NCBI RefSeq assembly: GCF_040645615.1
Contig: NZ_JBEYYO010000004.1
Span: 186,001 to 250,000, forward strand
DNA length: 64,000 bases
Reading direction: 5' to 3'
From: Glycomyces sp040645615
GTDB lineage: Bacteria > Actinomycetota > Actinomycetes > Mycobacteriales > Micromonosporaceae
The position numbers and the translations under genes were made by a program. Under the pieces are notes generated by a model that searched no databases, was not told where the DNA came from, and was given only the letters and a program-made list of their open reading frames with translations. Shown here in pieces: positions 42,335 to 51,291 of this stretch (the stretch's first letter is position 1; every line of letters starts with the position of its first letter).

Positions 42335-43484
42335 GGTTAACGCAGGTTCCAGTCCTTTCGGTTGAAGACGGGCAAAGTGTGTTGTTCTGGTCATCGCGGC
42401 CTGGTGTCCCTAGGCCCAGACGTCGAGGCGGATGAGGTCGATCGCGGCGGCGAAGCAATGCCGAATATGTGTCTTCATCCGACCCTTTTAGTGGCTGCGG
42501 CAGATGCGGATCCGTCGCAGGACTTGGCTGATGGTTCCCTCGATCCCCGCACGTCGGTGATACCGCTCCTGCCACTCGGCAGTGGCTTCCTGGCCGATGC
42601 TCGGCGAGAGCCTGGTATTCGCGTTGGGGCAGAACGGAGAGCAGTCGGCCCCATTTGCTGTTGCCGGTGGCCTTGGTGCAGGCCGAGCGGAGCGGGCACG
42701 GGGCGCATGTCGCCGCCAACTGTCTGATCCAGTGGACTGGCTGTCAGGCGCGGTCGACACCGGCGTTTCAGCTGTGGGGCCGGTGCCCGCCGGGGCGCTT
42801 GGCCGTCCGGGTATCCCAATCGATGTTGAAGGCATCGTGCCCGAACTGGTCACCTGTCTAGCTAGCCGATCGTATGGAACCGAGGAACTCAACGCTGAGC
42901 GCGGAGGCGTCGAAGACCTTGGGGATGCTCATGTAGCCAGTGTCGGCGAGGACGGTCGACCTCGGCGACGTTGGTCGGGAGCCGCCACTGATCAATCGGC
43001 CGCGCATATCGCTGCTGCTGGTCGGCATCGATCCGCTCGGCGAGCTACTTCCGCGCGGCCGCCGGCAGCGCCTCCAATTCCAGCCGCAGCGTTTCGGCGA
43101 CGAATTCCGTCCGGTTCAGACCCCGGGCGATCGAATCGATCCGGTCTCGCTCGAACGCCTCGGCTGTGGCGCGATCCGACAGCCCTTCGATGCATTGCAG
43201 CACAGAGACCAACGCCATCCGCCCCGGTGCGATCGCCGGCCGCCCGGTTCCCGAGAACGCCGACCGGAACCATTCATCAACGAACACCGGACCGAGCACC
43301 TCTCGCACTCGGATCGCCAGCGTCCCTTTCGAGAACGCCGCCGACACCAGCCGCACCGTCTACTCTGGAACGCCCTCGGTCGCAACCGAATCCAATGCCA
43401 TCGCACCCTCCTGAGGGCCGGCGGGGTAAAGACCACGCCATACCGCAGTAGTTTCAGCATGAATGTCAGATTTCAGCGTTAACT
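42335..43484 (-). mobile_element. Decayed IS1182-like element inserted in the IS5-type element
   Basis: The ends carry short inverted repeats (GGTTAACGCAGG at 42335-42346; complement of GCGTTAAC at 43476-43483). On the minus strand an N-terminal part from about 43356 reads FSKGTLAIRVREVLGPVF and RMALVSVLQCIEGLSDRATA, typical of IS1182 transposases. A C-terminal part around 42490-42590 reads EWQERYHRRAGIEGTISQ, preceded by a Cys-rich CAPCPLRSACTKA (42680-42720). The middle is missing and phases differ, so the element (about 1.15 kb against the usual 1.6-1.8 kb) is dead. Confidence 0.75.
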
Positions 43485-43979
43485 GACGGCATCTCGTCAT
43501 CCGCGCGCACGTGTACTCGATGCGGGCGCTGACGTGAGGCGTTGTGCTGCTTCTTCCAGGCAGGAAAGGCCTCGTTGGGGCGGCGGCAGTGAGGGCTGAT
43601 CGCACTAGTGGCGATGTAGCCGCCGTCGCGGTTACCTGGCAGCGGGGTGTCCACCAGGGCGACGACCAGTTGGGTGTCGGGGTCGATGACGACTTGGTGG
43701 TTGGTCGAGTACCGGTAGTTCCCGGTTGCGGGTGAGGACGAGCGTGCCGTCGACGATGAGGACCGTGCCGGGTGCGAAGCGCCTGCGCGGCCGGAGGGCG
43801 AGTTTGAGACCGAGGTCGTCGATTATGCGGTCGGCGGCCGATTTCGAGATCCCGAGTAGCGGTGCGAGCAGGCGCATGGTCAGGTTGGTGCGCCAGTAGG
43901 CGACGGCTAGGAGCACCCGGTCGGCGAAGGGCCGGCCCGGCCGGGGCGCGTCGGCGCCATCGCGCTCCAACTCGCGCAC
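43485..43979 (-). mobile_element. 5' fragment of IS5/DDE_Tnp_4-type transposase
   Basis: From ATG 43979 the frame reads GRPFADRVLLAVAYWRTNLT, LLGISKSAADRIIDDLG and FAPGTVLIVDGTLV, the HTH and first catalytic Asp region of IS112-like transposases. After a frameshift near 43720 it continues as DTPLPGNRDGGYIA and PAWKKQHNASRQRPHRVHVR, then is cut at the IS1182 insertion. The end of the gene lies at 42221-42334. No second-strand function remains. Confidence 0.8.
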
Positions 43980-44022
43980 ACTCTCAGTGACGATGACTCA
44001 CTAAGACCGAGAGTAGAAATCT

Positions 44023-44056
44023 ATTGATTTTCGATCGATATCCATTGACTTTCGAT
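44023..44056 (+). promoter_or_regulatory. Two ATTGA[TC]TTTCGAT direct repeats, 21 nt apart (candidate operator)
   Basis: ATTGATTTTCGAT at 44023-44035 and ATTGACTTTCGAT at 44044-44056 lie directly upstream of the DUF2975 gene; start-to-start spacing is two helical turns. The second copy contains the -35 box, so binding of the HTH partner would block the promoter. Confidence 0.65.
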
Positions 44057-44073
44057 GACACTTGAACGATAAT
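44045..44073 (+). promoter_or_regulatory. Sigma-70-type promoter for DUF2975/HTH pair
   Basis: TTGACT (44045-44050), 17-nt spacer, GATAAT (44068-44073). The expected start of transcription falls at about 44080, the A of the DUF2975 ATG, so the mRNA is probably leaderless. Confidence 0.75.
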
Positions 44074-44079
44074 CGATGC

Positions 44080-44571
44080 ATGAAGGCGATCTCTCTCATC
44101 ATCGTGCGGCTCGGGCTCGGCGGCGTGTTTCTGCTCAGTCTCTACGGCCAGCTCATTCTCATCCCCAGTGTGGACCCCTCGGGGTACCCCGGTTCCGAGG
44201 GCATTTCGTACCGGCTCTACGCCTATATGGCCGCAGCCGTACTCGGCCTCGTCTGTGTTCAGGTCATACTCTTCTCATCCTGGATGCTCCTCAATCTCAT
44301 CCAACGTGACACCATCCTTACTGCCAAGGCATTTCGCTGGGTCGACGCTGTCATATGGGCGACCGGCGCAGCCGTCGCACTGGCAGGCGGGGTAGCCCTC
44401 CACTCGGCCATCACCGGCCGAGTCCGAGGTCCAATCGGGGTGTTCGACGAGTTCGACGCAATGATCCTGTGTGTCGGAGTGGGTATTGCCTTCGGTCTCC
44501 TCGTCATCATCTTGCGCGGACTATTGCGCAAGGCGATCGAGCTCAAGTCTGAGATCGCCGAGGTGATCTGA
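44080..44571 (+). CDS. DUF2975 membrane protein
   Basis: This 163-aa protein starts at ATG 44080, favoured because the promoter places transcription start at this codon. Four membrane segments (about 5-28, 45-70, 90-112, 132-155) and the C-terminal LRKAIELKSEIAEVI are typical of DUF2975. The family is nearly always encoded before a small YozG-like HTH protein, and that gene follows here with a 1-nt overlap. Role unknown; the pair is thought to form a membrane-linked regulatory unit. Confidence 0.88.
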   Translation: MKAISLIIVRLGLGGVFLLSLYGQLILIPSVDPSGYPGSEGISYRLYAYMAAAVLGLVCVQVILFSSWMLLNLIQRDTILTAKAFRWVDAVIWATGAAVALAGGVALHSAITGRVRGPIGVFDEFDAMILCVGVGIAFGLLVIILRGLLRKAIELKSEIAEVI

Positions 44572-44783
44572 TGGCAATCGTCGTGGACCTGGATGTCCTC
44601 CTTGTCAAGCGAGGTATGTCCGTCGGCGACTTTGCGGAGGCAGTCGGCATCACCCCGGCGAACGTCGCAGTCCTCAAGAATGGTCGCGCCAAGGCGGTCC
44701 GATTCAGCACCCTTGAATCGATCTGTCGCGTCCTCGAATGCCAGCCAGGGGACGTGCTCCGCTGGGAGTCTGACCAGGCCTGA
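44571..44783 (+). CDS. YozG-like Cro/CI-type HTH regulator
   Basis: This 70-aa protein starts at ATG 44571, overlapping the DUF2975 stop. It is a single HTH domain of the small XRE type: DLDVLLVKRGMSVGDFAEAV, GITPANVAVLKNGRAKAVRF, LESICRVLECQPGDVL. These proteins bind DNA and accompany DUF2975. It probably autoregulates through the repeats at 44023-44056. Confidence 0.93.
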   Translation: MAIVVDLDVLLVKRGMSVGDFAEAVGITPANVAVLKNGRAKAVRFSTLESICRVLECQPGDVLRWESDQA

Positions 44784-44872
44784 CCCAGGTCATATGCATT
44801 CGGTTGAACTCGCAACAGAAAGAAGTGATCGTGAAACATTTGCCGTTCACGCGATCAGCGAACAGGGCGTCA

Positions 44873-45742
44873 CTATCTCGTAGGCGCCCACATTGGGTCG
44901 AGGGGCTGACATCCTCTTTCGGCCCATGCCGAGATGTGGTTGCCTTCGCGGAGGCTGCCGTCGCGGATGGTGACCGCGCGCTGGGCGCGTTCGGCGACCT
45001 CGTGGTCGTGGGTGATGATCAGGATCGTCAGGCCCTCGGCGTGCAGTTCGTCCAGTGTGGACATGATGGCGTCGGCGGTCTTCGAGTCGAGGTTGCCCGT
45101 GGGCTCGTCGCACAACAGCAGGCTCGGCCCGGCGGCGAGGGCACGGGCGATCGCCACCCTTTGGCGTTCACCACCGGAGAGGGTCGTCGGGAGCGCGTCG
45201 AGCCGGTGGGACAGGCCCACGAGTTCGAGTTTCTCGCGGGCGATCTGGCGCCGTTTGCGGCGCGGGATGCCCTGGTACACCAGGGACATGGCCACGTTCT
45301 CGGTGGCGGTGCGGTGGGCCATGAGGTGGAACGACTGGAAGATGAACCCGATCTTGCCCGCGCGCAACTGCGTGCGGTGCGCCTCCTTCATCTTCGAGGT
45401 GTCGTGGCCGTCGAGCCAGTAGGTGCCCGCAGTGGGGGCGTCGAGGAGGCCCAGGAGGTTGAGCAGCGTCGACTTGCCCGAACCGGAGGGGCCCACGATC
45501 GCGACGTACTCGCCATCGGCGACGCGCAGCTCGACCGGTTTGAGCGCTTCGACCGGCGGCGGCCCGGCGTAGGTCATGCCGACCCCGTCCAGCTCGATCA
45601 GGGCGCGGCCGCTCTCGCACGGCGCAGCGTCCGCGACCCGCGCGAACACGGCGGTGTCGCCGGGCGTAGAACGCCACCCAGCCGAATAACTCACGGTCGG
45701 CCCTTGTCCCACCGTGGGAAATCCCATGGGGCCCAGAATCAA
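44873..45742 (-). CDS. ABC transporter ATP-binding protein (MacB/LolD type)
   Basis: The frame is 289 aa from 45742; the ATPase domain begins near residue 48 (ALIELDGVGMTYAG), so a later start such as the ATG near 45580 is possible. It has Walker A GPSGSGKST (near residue 85), Q-loop FQSFH, the signature LSGGERQRVAIARAL, Walker B LLLCDEPTGNLD, and H-loop IITHDHEV. It probably powers the HlyD-like/MacB-like exporter encoded on the other strand at 48.7-51.2 kb. Its separation and opposite orientation are unusual. The 5' end overlaps out of frame with the upstream HTH gene. Confidence 0.85.
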   Translation of the reverse strand: MILGPMGFPTVGQGPTVSYSAGWRSTPGDTAVFARVADAAPCESGRALIELDGVGMTYAGPPPVEALKPVELRVADGEYVAIVGPSGSGKSTLLNLLGLLDAPTAGTYWLDGHDTSKMKEAHRTQLRAGKIGFIFQSFHLMAHRTATENVAMSLVYQGIPRRKRRQIAREKLELVGLSHRLDALPTTLSGGERQRVAIARALAAGPSLLLCDEPTGNLDSKTADAIMSTLDELHAEGLTILIITHDHEVAERAQRAVTIRDGSLREGNHISAWAERGCQPLDPMWAPTR

Positions 45743-46028
45743 AGGATTCAGTGGCTATGCATTGCCTACAACGGTTGGCGGGGATGGACTGATCGCCGAC
45801 AAGCCCGAGGCGGTCAGCCAGAACTGCGAGCTGCATGTCGTTGCGAACGCCAAGCCGGTCTCGGAGTTCACCGATCCGACGGTGCATCTGCCGCTCCGTC
45901 ACACCTTCTCTCCTGGCGATGGCCTTTCGAGTCATACCGGTGAGAAGTCGCTCGATGAGTTCGACCTCCCTGGGCGCAAGGGGAAGCGTGGCACTGAAGT
46001 TTTCAAGGGGGTTCAAGAGGTCCTCCAT
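45741..46028 (-). CDS. LuxR-type HTH protein, 3' end unresolved
   Basis: From ATG 46028 the frame reads LAPREVELIERLLTGMTRKA and IARREGVTERQMHRRIGELR, then DRLGVRNDMQLAVLADRLGL: a LuxR/GerE-like DNA-binding domain (about 80 residues). It has no stop before 45168 and runs on in the wrong phase through the ABC ATPase gene. I end it near 45741, where the conserved part has finished and the ATPase frame opens. Either a frameshift fuses the two genes or the original stop was lost at a rearrangement. It is divergent from the I36-like gene and could regulate it. Confidence 0.55.
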
Positions 46029-46259
46029 TAAGTTTGCTGACCGTAGTGTAGCCACTCCGCTCCTTTGATGGGGTACACGGATCTTCACGCACAGATATCG
46101 ACGCTGGCTTGCGGCGGAGGTCCGGTTGGTGACATGCCTCTTGACGGCTGAACGCTTGCCATGCAGAGTGCTTGGGGTCAGCACAAAACAGACTGAGCGG
46201 TCGGCCGGACTGGACCTCCAACCGACCGCGAAGCGACGCCGATCGATGAAAGGATTCCA

Positions 46260-46703
46260 ATGACCTCGAACGGCATCAAACACACACTACACCGCGCTGC
46301 AAGAGCGGCGATTGTTTTGGTCGCCAGCACGGGGCTGGTGCTCGGAGGCGCGACCGCCGCGTCCGCGGAAAGCCTCAACGGTGTCTGCGAATCGGGTGAG
46401 GGCTGCCAGTGGCGCCTGTCCAGCCAGAGCGGCGGGGTCGTCGACCAGGCCGGAACGATCTCCAACTACGCGAACTACACCTACCGCAGCACTAACGGTA
46501 CAACGAACGGCTACAACGCCGACAACCGAGCGAGCGCACTCAGGTGCCGCGGTAACTCCTACGACAACAAGTTCTGGCAGCACAAAGATCAAGGAGGCTG
46601 GTACTTCAAAGTCTACCGCGGGGCGAGCTGGAACTTGACCGAGTATAAGGACGGAGAGTTCGACAACCGAATCTCCGGCATGAGCTGGTACGACTTCAGC
46701 TAG
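46260..46703 (+). CDS. Secreted peptidase inhibitor I36-like protein
   Basis: This 147-aa protein starts at ATG 46260 behind GAAAGGATT. A signal peptide covers residues 1-37 (ALAARAIVLVAS-type core, cleavage at ASAES). The mature part has a NGVCESGEGCQWRLS cysteine pair and a DNRASALRCRGN stretch, as in SMPI/I36-type beta-crystallin-like inhibitors. It would act outside the cell as a protease inhibitor or small secreted effector. It is followed by a strong terminator and lies next to lipoproteins and an ABC exporter. Confidence 0.8.
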   Translation: MTSNGIKHTLHRAARAAIVLVASTGLVLGGATAASAESLNGVCESGEGCQWRLSSQSGGVVDQAGTISNYANYTYRSTNGTTNGYNADNRASALRCRGNSYDNKFWQHKDQGGWYFKVYRGASWNLTEYKDGEFDNRISGMSWYDFS

Positions 46704-46715
46704 CGCAATGAGTTC

Positions 46716-46754
46716 CGCGACGCCGGGTGGTATCCACGCCCGGCGTCGCGTTTT
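46716..46754 (+). terminator. Rho-independent terminator
   Basis: CGCGACGCCGGG (46716-46727) pairs perfectly with CCCGGCGTCGCG (46739-46750), loop 11 nt, then TTTT. Confidence 0.9.
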
Positions 46755-46764
46755 AGGAGATGTG

Positions 46765-47730
46765 ATGCCACGATCAAGTCGAATAGCTGGCCTTTGCACT
46801 GCACTCTTGTTGCTGTGTATTGTCGGTGCATGCTCTCTCGACAGTGCCGAGGAAATCCCGACGGTAGAGACTCCGGAGGCGCAAAGCACCATCGAGTTGA
46901 CCTGGCCGGTTTACCAGGGGCTCGATATGGTTGGGTTCGAGCGAGCGCGGAGTCGCGCACTCGATGCATTGCTCGTGCAATGTATGAGTCGATTTGGTCT
47001 GGATTATCCGGCACCCGCCTACCGTGCTGACGATAGCCGCGACAACCGCTGGGACCATCATGCCTATCGACGATTTGGTGTCGACAGTATGGACGAGGCA
47101 TCGAACTTCGGGTACATAAATCCGAGCACCGTCTATTTCGAAGAACAAAAGAAGCAGTTTGACGAGAGTGTCCAGTTCACTCCATCCCACGATCTCGTAA
47201 TGTGGGGAAGTGAAGGAAAATCGACATCTGATGTAGATCCAAACGCTCTCGGAGACGATCCGGAATCCTTCAATGGTGTGGCGATCCCCGAAGGTGGCTG
47301 TATTGCCCAGGCCTATGTCGAACTTGAAGGCGATGATACCCCGGCTTCCATGTCGATGTTCAGTGGGGACCCCGATATCATCCAGGGGATAACTCTCTCG
47401 GCCTCTGCAAGATTCGAGGAAGACGACCGCGTTGACGAAGTCAACGCGGATTGGGCGGACTGTATGAGCGGCAAAGGATACGAATACGAATCCTGGGATG
47501 ACCCTTTGGGCACCTTCACTCGCGAGAACGGCGCACCTACACGGAAGGAAATAGAAACCGCGACAGCCGATGTCGAATGTAAACACGAGATCAATCTTGT
47601 CGGAAGGCTCTATGCAATAGAAGCCGGATATCAGATCAAATTGATTGAGGAAAGGTCAATAGAAATAGAAGAGGTCAGAAACTGGATGGATTCGGCGGTC
47701 CGAAGGTACGAAGATGTCGCTGCCGGATAG
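46765..47730 (+). CDS. Lipoprotein, paralog A
   Basis: This 321-aa protein starts at ATG 46765 directly after the terminator. The lipobox IVGAC gives lipidated Cys near residue 23. The mature protein has two similar motifs: a QCMSRFGLDYPAP stretch near residue 75 and DWADCMSGKGYEYESW near 235, each pairing a cysteine with aromatic residues. A helical C-terminus follows. Shared architecture with the next gene shows duplication. It is AT-richer than the Tad or T4SS genes. Its role may be as an extracellular partner of the ABC exporter. Confidence 0.7.
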   Translation: MPRSSRIAGLCTALLLLCIVGACSLDSAEEIPTVETPEAQSTIELTWPVYQGLDMVGFERARSRALDALLVQCMSRFGLDYPAPAYRADDSRDNRWDHHAYRRFGVDSMDEASNFGYINPSTVYFEEQKKQFDESVQFTPSHDLVMWGSEGKSTSDVDPNALGDDPESFNGVAIPEGGCIAQAYVELEGDDTPASMSMFSGDPDIIQGITLSASARFEEDDRVDEVNADWADCMSGKGYEYESWDDPLGTFTRENGAPTRKEIETATADVECKHEINLVGRLYAIEAGYQIKLIEERSIEIEEVRNWMDSAVRRYEDVAAG

Positions 47731-47789
47731 CGATACCTGACCAGTTAGTCGATCGTAGATTCGAAACTATCTGAAAGCAAGTGACACGA

Positions 47790-48677
47790 ATGAATAGACA
47801 GTGGGCACGAGTAGTAGGTGTTCTAGTGCTGGCTACGGGTGGAATGCTCGCCGCTTGTTCGAGTGATTCGGCTGGAGGAGGATCCGAATATCAAGAGCGT
47901 GAGTCGTTCCACCCGCTAGGTCAACCATTGATCGATGGATTCTACTTGGAAGGATTTGTTGAGTCGCGGGTCGCTGCAGTGAACGCGCTAGTGGAGGAGT
48001 GCGCGAGTGAGCATGGAGTCGGATTGCCATCAGAACTGCCGGGCGATATGGTCGAAGGCTACTTCCGTGCTGATTTCTTGTACGGGGTGGTAACTGCTGA
48101 GGAAGCCGGTGAATCGGGATACGAACCGTATCGTTTGGTCGACCCTCTGGCAGAAGTGACGGCGCAGGGCTGGAGCGAGGAGGTAGTTTCGGTCGTTCTT
48201 GGCACCGCGGACGTTGAAGGGGACTGGACCGGAGGATGTCTTGATGAAGCGGAGGCTGCCGTCGACGCGGACTCCACTGTCGGTTCAAATCCTCTCGCCG
48301 ATGACGGCAAACTCCTTGTTGAGTTGCTTCTGGAACAGGCTTGGGGGTTGTCTGTTTTTGAGGAGGACGTGCAGGAGGTTCTTTCGGATTGGACTGAATG
48401 TATGAAGAACAGAGGATACGAGTACGGCAATTATTTTGAGCCTCCCCTGGATCAGCGATTCGCGCGAACCACATCTGAATCGCCATCTGACGAGGAATTG
48501 CAGACGGCCCTTGATGATGTCGAGTGCAAAGCCGAAACCAATATCTTTGGCGTGATCGGTCAGATCGACAATGCATTCCAGGAGCGACTCTCCGACATCA
48601 ACGCCCAGCAGCTCAACGCGGAGCTTACTTGGATGGAGGCAGCTATCGAGCGGTATGAAGGGATCACCGCCCGATGA
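47790..48677 (+). CDS. Lipoprotein, paralog B
   Basis: This 295-aa protein starts at ATG 47790 (GTG 47781 is possible but its spacing to the ribosome-binding site is worse). The lipobox is MLAAC. It has the same layout as paralog A: ALVEECASEHGVGLP near residue 70, DWTECMKNRGYEYGNY near 205, LDDVECKAETN and a WMEAAIERYEG C-terminus. The paralogs differ mostly in the middle. It precedes the HlyD-like adaptor gene by about 50 nt, so it is likely in one operon with it. Confidence 0.7.
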   Translation: MNRQWARVVGVLVLATGGMLAACSSDSAGGGSEYQERESFHPLGQPLIDGFYLEGFVESRVAAVNALVEECASEHGVGLPSELPGDMVEGYFRADFLYGVVTAEEAGESGYEPYRLVDPLAEVTAQGWSEEVVSVVLGTADVEGDWTGGCLDEAEAAVDADSTVGSNPLADDGKLLVELLLEQAWGLSVFEEDVQEVLSDWTECMKNRGYEYGNYFEPPLDQRFARTTSESPSDEELQTALDDVECKAETNIFGVIGQIDNAFQERLSDINAQQLNAELTWMEAAIERYEGITAR

Positions 48678-48729
48678 GCGGCAACGAGACTCGACCTCGA
48701 CTACTAATGCGGAGAATGCGGGGTCGATA

Positions 48730-50034
48730 GTGAAAACCCAAGCTTGGCGAGGTCGTTCCGCAACGTTGAGCTATGTTGTTGCCGGATGTGTTGCATTGAC
48801 GGCTGTGGCCTTCATCTTGGGCCGCAGCATCAAGTCTCCCGACCAGGTGGCAGCCGATGCTGCTGCTCCAGAGTATTCGACGGTCCTTGCGCAAGTCGAG
48901 TCCCGAGTGTTGCAGGAGACGCTACAACTGAGCGGTAGCGCAGGGTTTGAGTCCGGCTCTCAGGTTCTCGCGGCCGAAGTCGCCGGCGCCGGGCGACTCG
49001 TCGTGTCCTCAGTCGGCGTCGAGGCCGGTGAGGAAGCCCAGAACGGCCAAATGCTCGTCGCGGTCTCCGAGCGGCCCGTGTTTCTCCTTGAAGGGGAGTC
49101 CTTTGCATACAGGGACATGCGGCCAGGCTTGGATGGCGACGACATTTCACAGCTTCAGGCCGCTCTCAAGAGCCTCGGATATCAAGTCGACATCACCGGC
49201 CATTACGGTTCTTCGACCGCTGCGGCCGTCGAGGTCTTTTATGAGGACCGAGGATACGAAGCCTTGCGGGCCGGAGACCACGAGGCGCTCGACGCCGCCA
49301 CTAAGGCCGTGGAAGATGCCGAGCGCGTTCACGACAGTGCTGAGGCGTCGCTGCGAGGTGCAGAAGTCGCAGAACCCCGTGACAATGAAGCGATCGCGGG
49401 CGCTGAAGCGGCTCTGATTGATGCCGAGGCAGGACTAGATTCTGCGGAAGAGACTCTGGCAGATCTTAAAGCGACGTCAGGGGCTGTGCTTCCTCTTAGC
49501 GAAGTGGTGTTCGCCAAAGAATTGCCGGTGAAGGTCAATTCGGTCTCAGCCACGAAGAATGACGTTGTCGTCGTTGGAGATCTTCTGATGTCCCTAGCAC
49601 AGGGCAACCTAGGGGTGCATGCGGAGGTCAACCCGGTTGACGCGGAGAAGATCGAACCAGGGATGCAGGTGCTGCTCTCGGGGAATGGGGAGGAGATTGA
49701 GGGGACGGTTTCCGCAATTGAACAGCCCAAAGCCGTAGAAGGACAAGAGGAGACGCTGCTGCCGGTTCTTCACGTCGAAGCTGAAGTGCCGGAAGCTTGG
49801 GCGGGGACGGAGGTCTGGCTCTCCGTAGTACTTTCCACGACCGAGGCGGAAGTCATGGCCGTGCCTCAGACCGCTGTTTACACGTCCTCTGACGGGACCA
49901 CCTCAGTGCTCCGGCAGAATGGCGACGGCTCCGAAAAGATCGTGGTTGAGCTCGGAGCTACCGGGAACGGATACATCGAGGTCATCTCAGCCGAAGTTCA
50001 AATCGGGGACTATGTCGTGGTCGGGCAGCGATGA
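48730..50034 (+). CDS. HlyD/efflux-adaptor-like protein with peptidoglycan-binding domain
   Basis: I place the start at GTG 48730 (434 aa); ATG 48655 is also in frame but would overlap the previous gene with non-conserved residues. A membrane anchor lies at about residues 18-38. A biotinyl-lipoyl-like part follows (VSSVGVEAGEEAQNGQMLVA), then a PG_binding_1 domain (RPGLDGDDISQLQAALKSLG, then SSTAAAVEVFYEDRGYEA). A coiled-coil hairpin comes next (about 170-245), then a beta-barrel domain. Adaptors of this type link MacB-like permeases to the cell envelope. It overlaps the permease by 4 nt. Confidence 0.85.
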   Translation: MKTQAWRGRSATLSYVVAGCVALTAVAFILGRSIKSPDQVAADAAAPEYSTVLAQVESRVLQETLQLSGSAGFESGSQVLAAEVAGAGRLVVSSVGVEAGEEAQNGQMLVAVSERPVFLLEGESFAYRDMRPGLDGDDISQLQAALKSLGYQVDITGHYGSSTAAAVEVFYEDRGYEALRAGDHEALDAATKAVEDAERVHDSAEASLRGAEVAEPRDNEAIAGAEAALIDAEAGLDSAEETLADLKATSGAVLPLSEVVFAKELPVKVNSVSATKNDVVVVGDLLMSLAQGNLGVHAEVNPVDAEKIEPGMQVLLSGNGEEIEGTVSAIEQPKAVEGQEETLLPVLHVEAEVPEAWAGTEVWLSVVLSTTEAEVMAVPQTAVYTSSDGTTSVLRQNGDGSEKIVVELGATGNGYIEVISAEVQIGDYVVVGQR

Positions 50035-51221
50035 GGAGGAGGGTCAGGTTCGGCGACCTGACTGGCGAAGCTGGGGCTGCGATGCTCGCAAAGCCGATGC
50101 GCGCCGCGCTCACTGCGCTTGGAACCGTCCTCGGTGTTGGTACCTTCGTGGTTGTCCTGGGCCTGACCTCTACCGCCACTGGTCAGATTTCTGAACGCTT
50201 TGACGCAATGAAGGCCACCGAGGTGGTGGCGGGTGACATGTCCGCTGAAGTTGGTGCCGAGGGCGATCCCTTCGGAACTGAGGCCGTGTCCCGCATCATG
50301 GGTGTGGAAGGTGTCGAGGCCGCAGGTGTCTATGTCCCGGGCAACGAGGCAGCGGTGACCGTGAATGCCGCCGCGGAGGCCGAAGGCGTGGTCGGCCTCG
50401 TTGCTGCGAGCCCCGAGGCCCTAGACATCGTCAATCCGCGCTTGGTGACTGGGCGACTGTTCGATCACGGTCACGAGAATCGGCGGGAACGCGTCACGCT
50501 ACTCTCCAGTTCAGTTGCGAACCGGATGGGTGTTAATGATCTCGGCGCGCAACCCTCCGTGTACATCGACGGCTCGCCTTTCACGATCATCGGGATCTAT
50601 GATGATGTCGAACGCCGTGTCGATGAGATGCTTCTGACCGCGGTCATACCGCTCGCCGCAGACGAGGACCTTCATGGCGACCAGACGTTGCCCCGCAGCC
50701 TGCTGATCGAGACCCGCAACGGGGCTGCGCCTCGCGTCGCTGAGCAGTTGGCGGTCGCGCTCGATCCCGCTCGTCCCGACCGCTACGAGGTGCCTGCGGT
50801 CTACGACGCCACGCACCTCTCAGAAGATGTCAACACCGACCTGGGGGTGCTGTTCCTCGCGCTCGCGGGCATCTGCCTGCTTATCGGCCTCGTTGGAATC
50901 GCGAATACGACCCTAGTGGCGGTAACTGAGCGCATCGGCGAGTACGGCTTGCGACGTGCATTGGGCGCCAAGGGGAGACATATCTTTATACAGGTTATGG
51001 TGGAATCCGGAATGCTAGGTTGCGTTGGCGGAGTGGTCGGAGTATCTCTCGGTGTGTTCGGTGTTGTAGGAGTCGCGTTTGCCAAGCAGTGGACGGCAAT
51101 CATGGACGCGTGGCTGATGCTCGCCGCGCCGGGAGTCGGACTTGCAGTCGGTGTCCTTGCCGGCCTGTGGCCCGCCTGGCGCGCGTCTCGAATTCAGCCC
51201 GCGGACGCTCTGCGTCGTTAG
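50031..51221 (+). CDS. MacB/FtsX-type ABC permease
   Basis: This 396-aa protein starts at ATG 50031 (4-nt overlap). A membrane segment near residues 25-48 is followed by a large extracytoplasmic domain (about 55-265). Three C-terminal membrane segments (about 280-300, 325-350, 360-380) follow, with the family signature TERIGEYGLRRALGAKGRHI and the terminal PADALRR. It works with an ATPase of the 44873-45742 type to export peptides or lipids. Confidence 0.9.
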   Translation: MRRRVRFGDLTGEAGAAMLAKPMRAALTALGTVLGVGTFVVVLGLTSTATGQISERFDAMKATEVVAGDMSAEVGAEGDPFGTEAVSRIMGVEGVEAAGVYVPGNEAAVTVNAAAEAEGVVGLVAASPEALDIVNPRLVTGRLFDHGHENRRERVTLLSSSVANRMGVNDLGAQPSVYIDGSPFTIIGIYDDVERRVDEMLLTAVIPLAADEDLHGDQTLPRSLLIETRNGAAPRVAEQLAVALDPARPDRYEVPAVYDATHLSEDVNTDLGVLFLALAGICLLIGLVGIANTTLVAVTERIGEYGLRRALGAKGRHIFIQVMVESGMLGCVGGVVGVSLGVFGVVGVAFAKQWTAIMDAWLMLAAPGVGLAVGVLAGLWPAWRASRIQPADALRR

Positions 51222-51291
51222 CGAATACACCGCACTACTCAGATTGTCCGTCTCAAGAACGCCCGCCGGGAACTTGCTCTGCGCTTAAGGG

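Noticed and set aside
48674..48729. ATG at 48674 as start of the adaptor gene
   Set aside because: It overlaps the previous stop attractively (ATGA) but is in another phase and meets a stop at 48728-48730 after 18 codons. The adaptor frame itself has GTG 48730 or ATG 48655.
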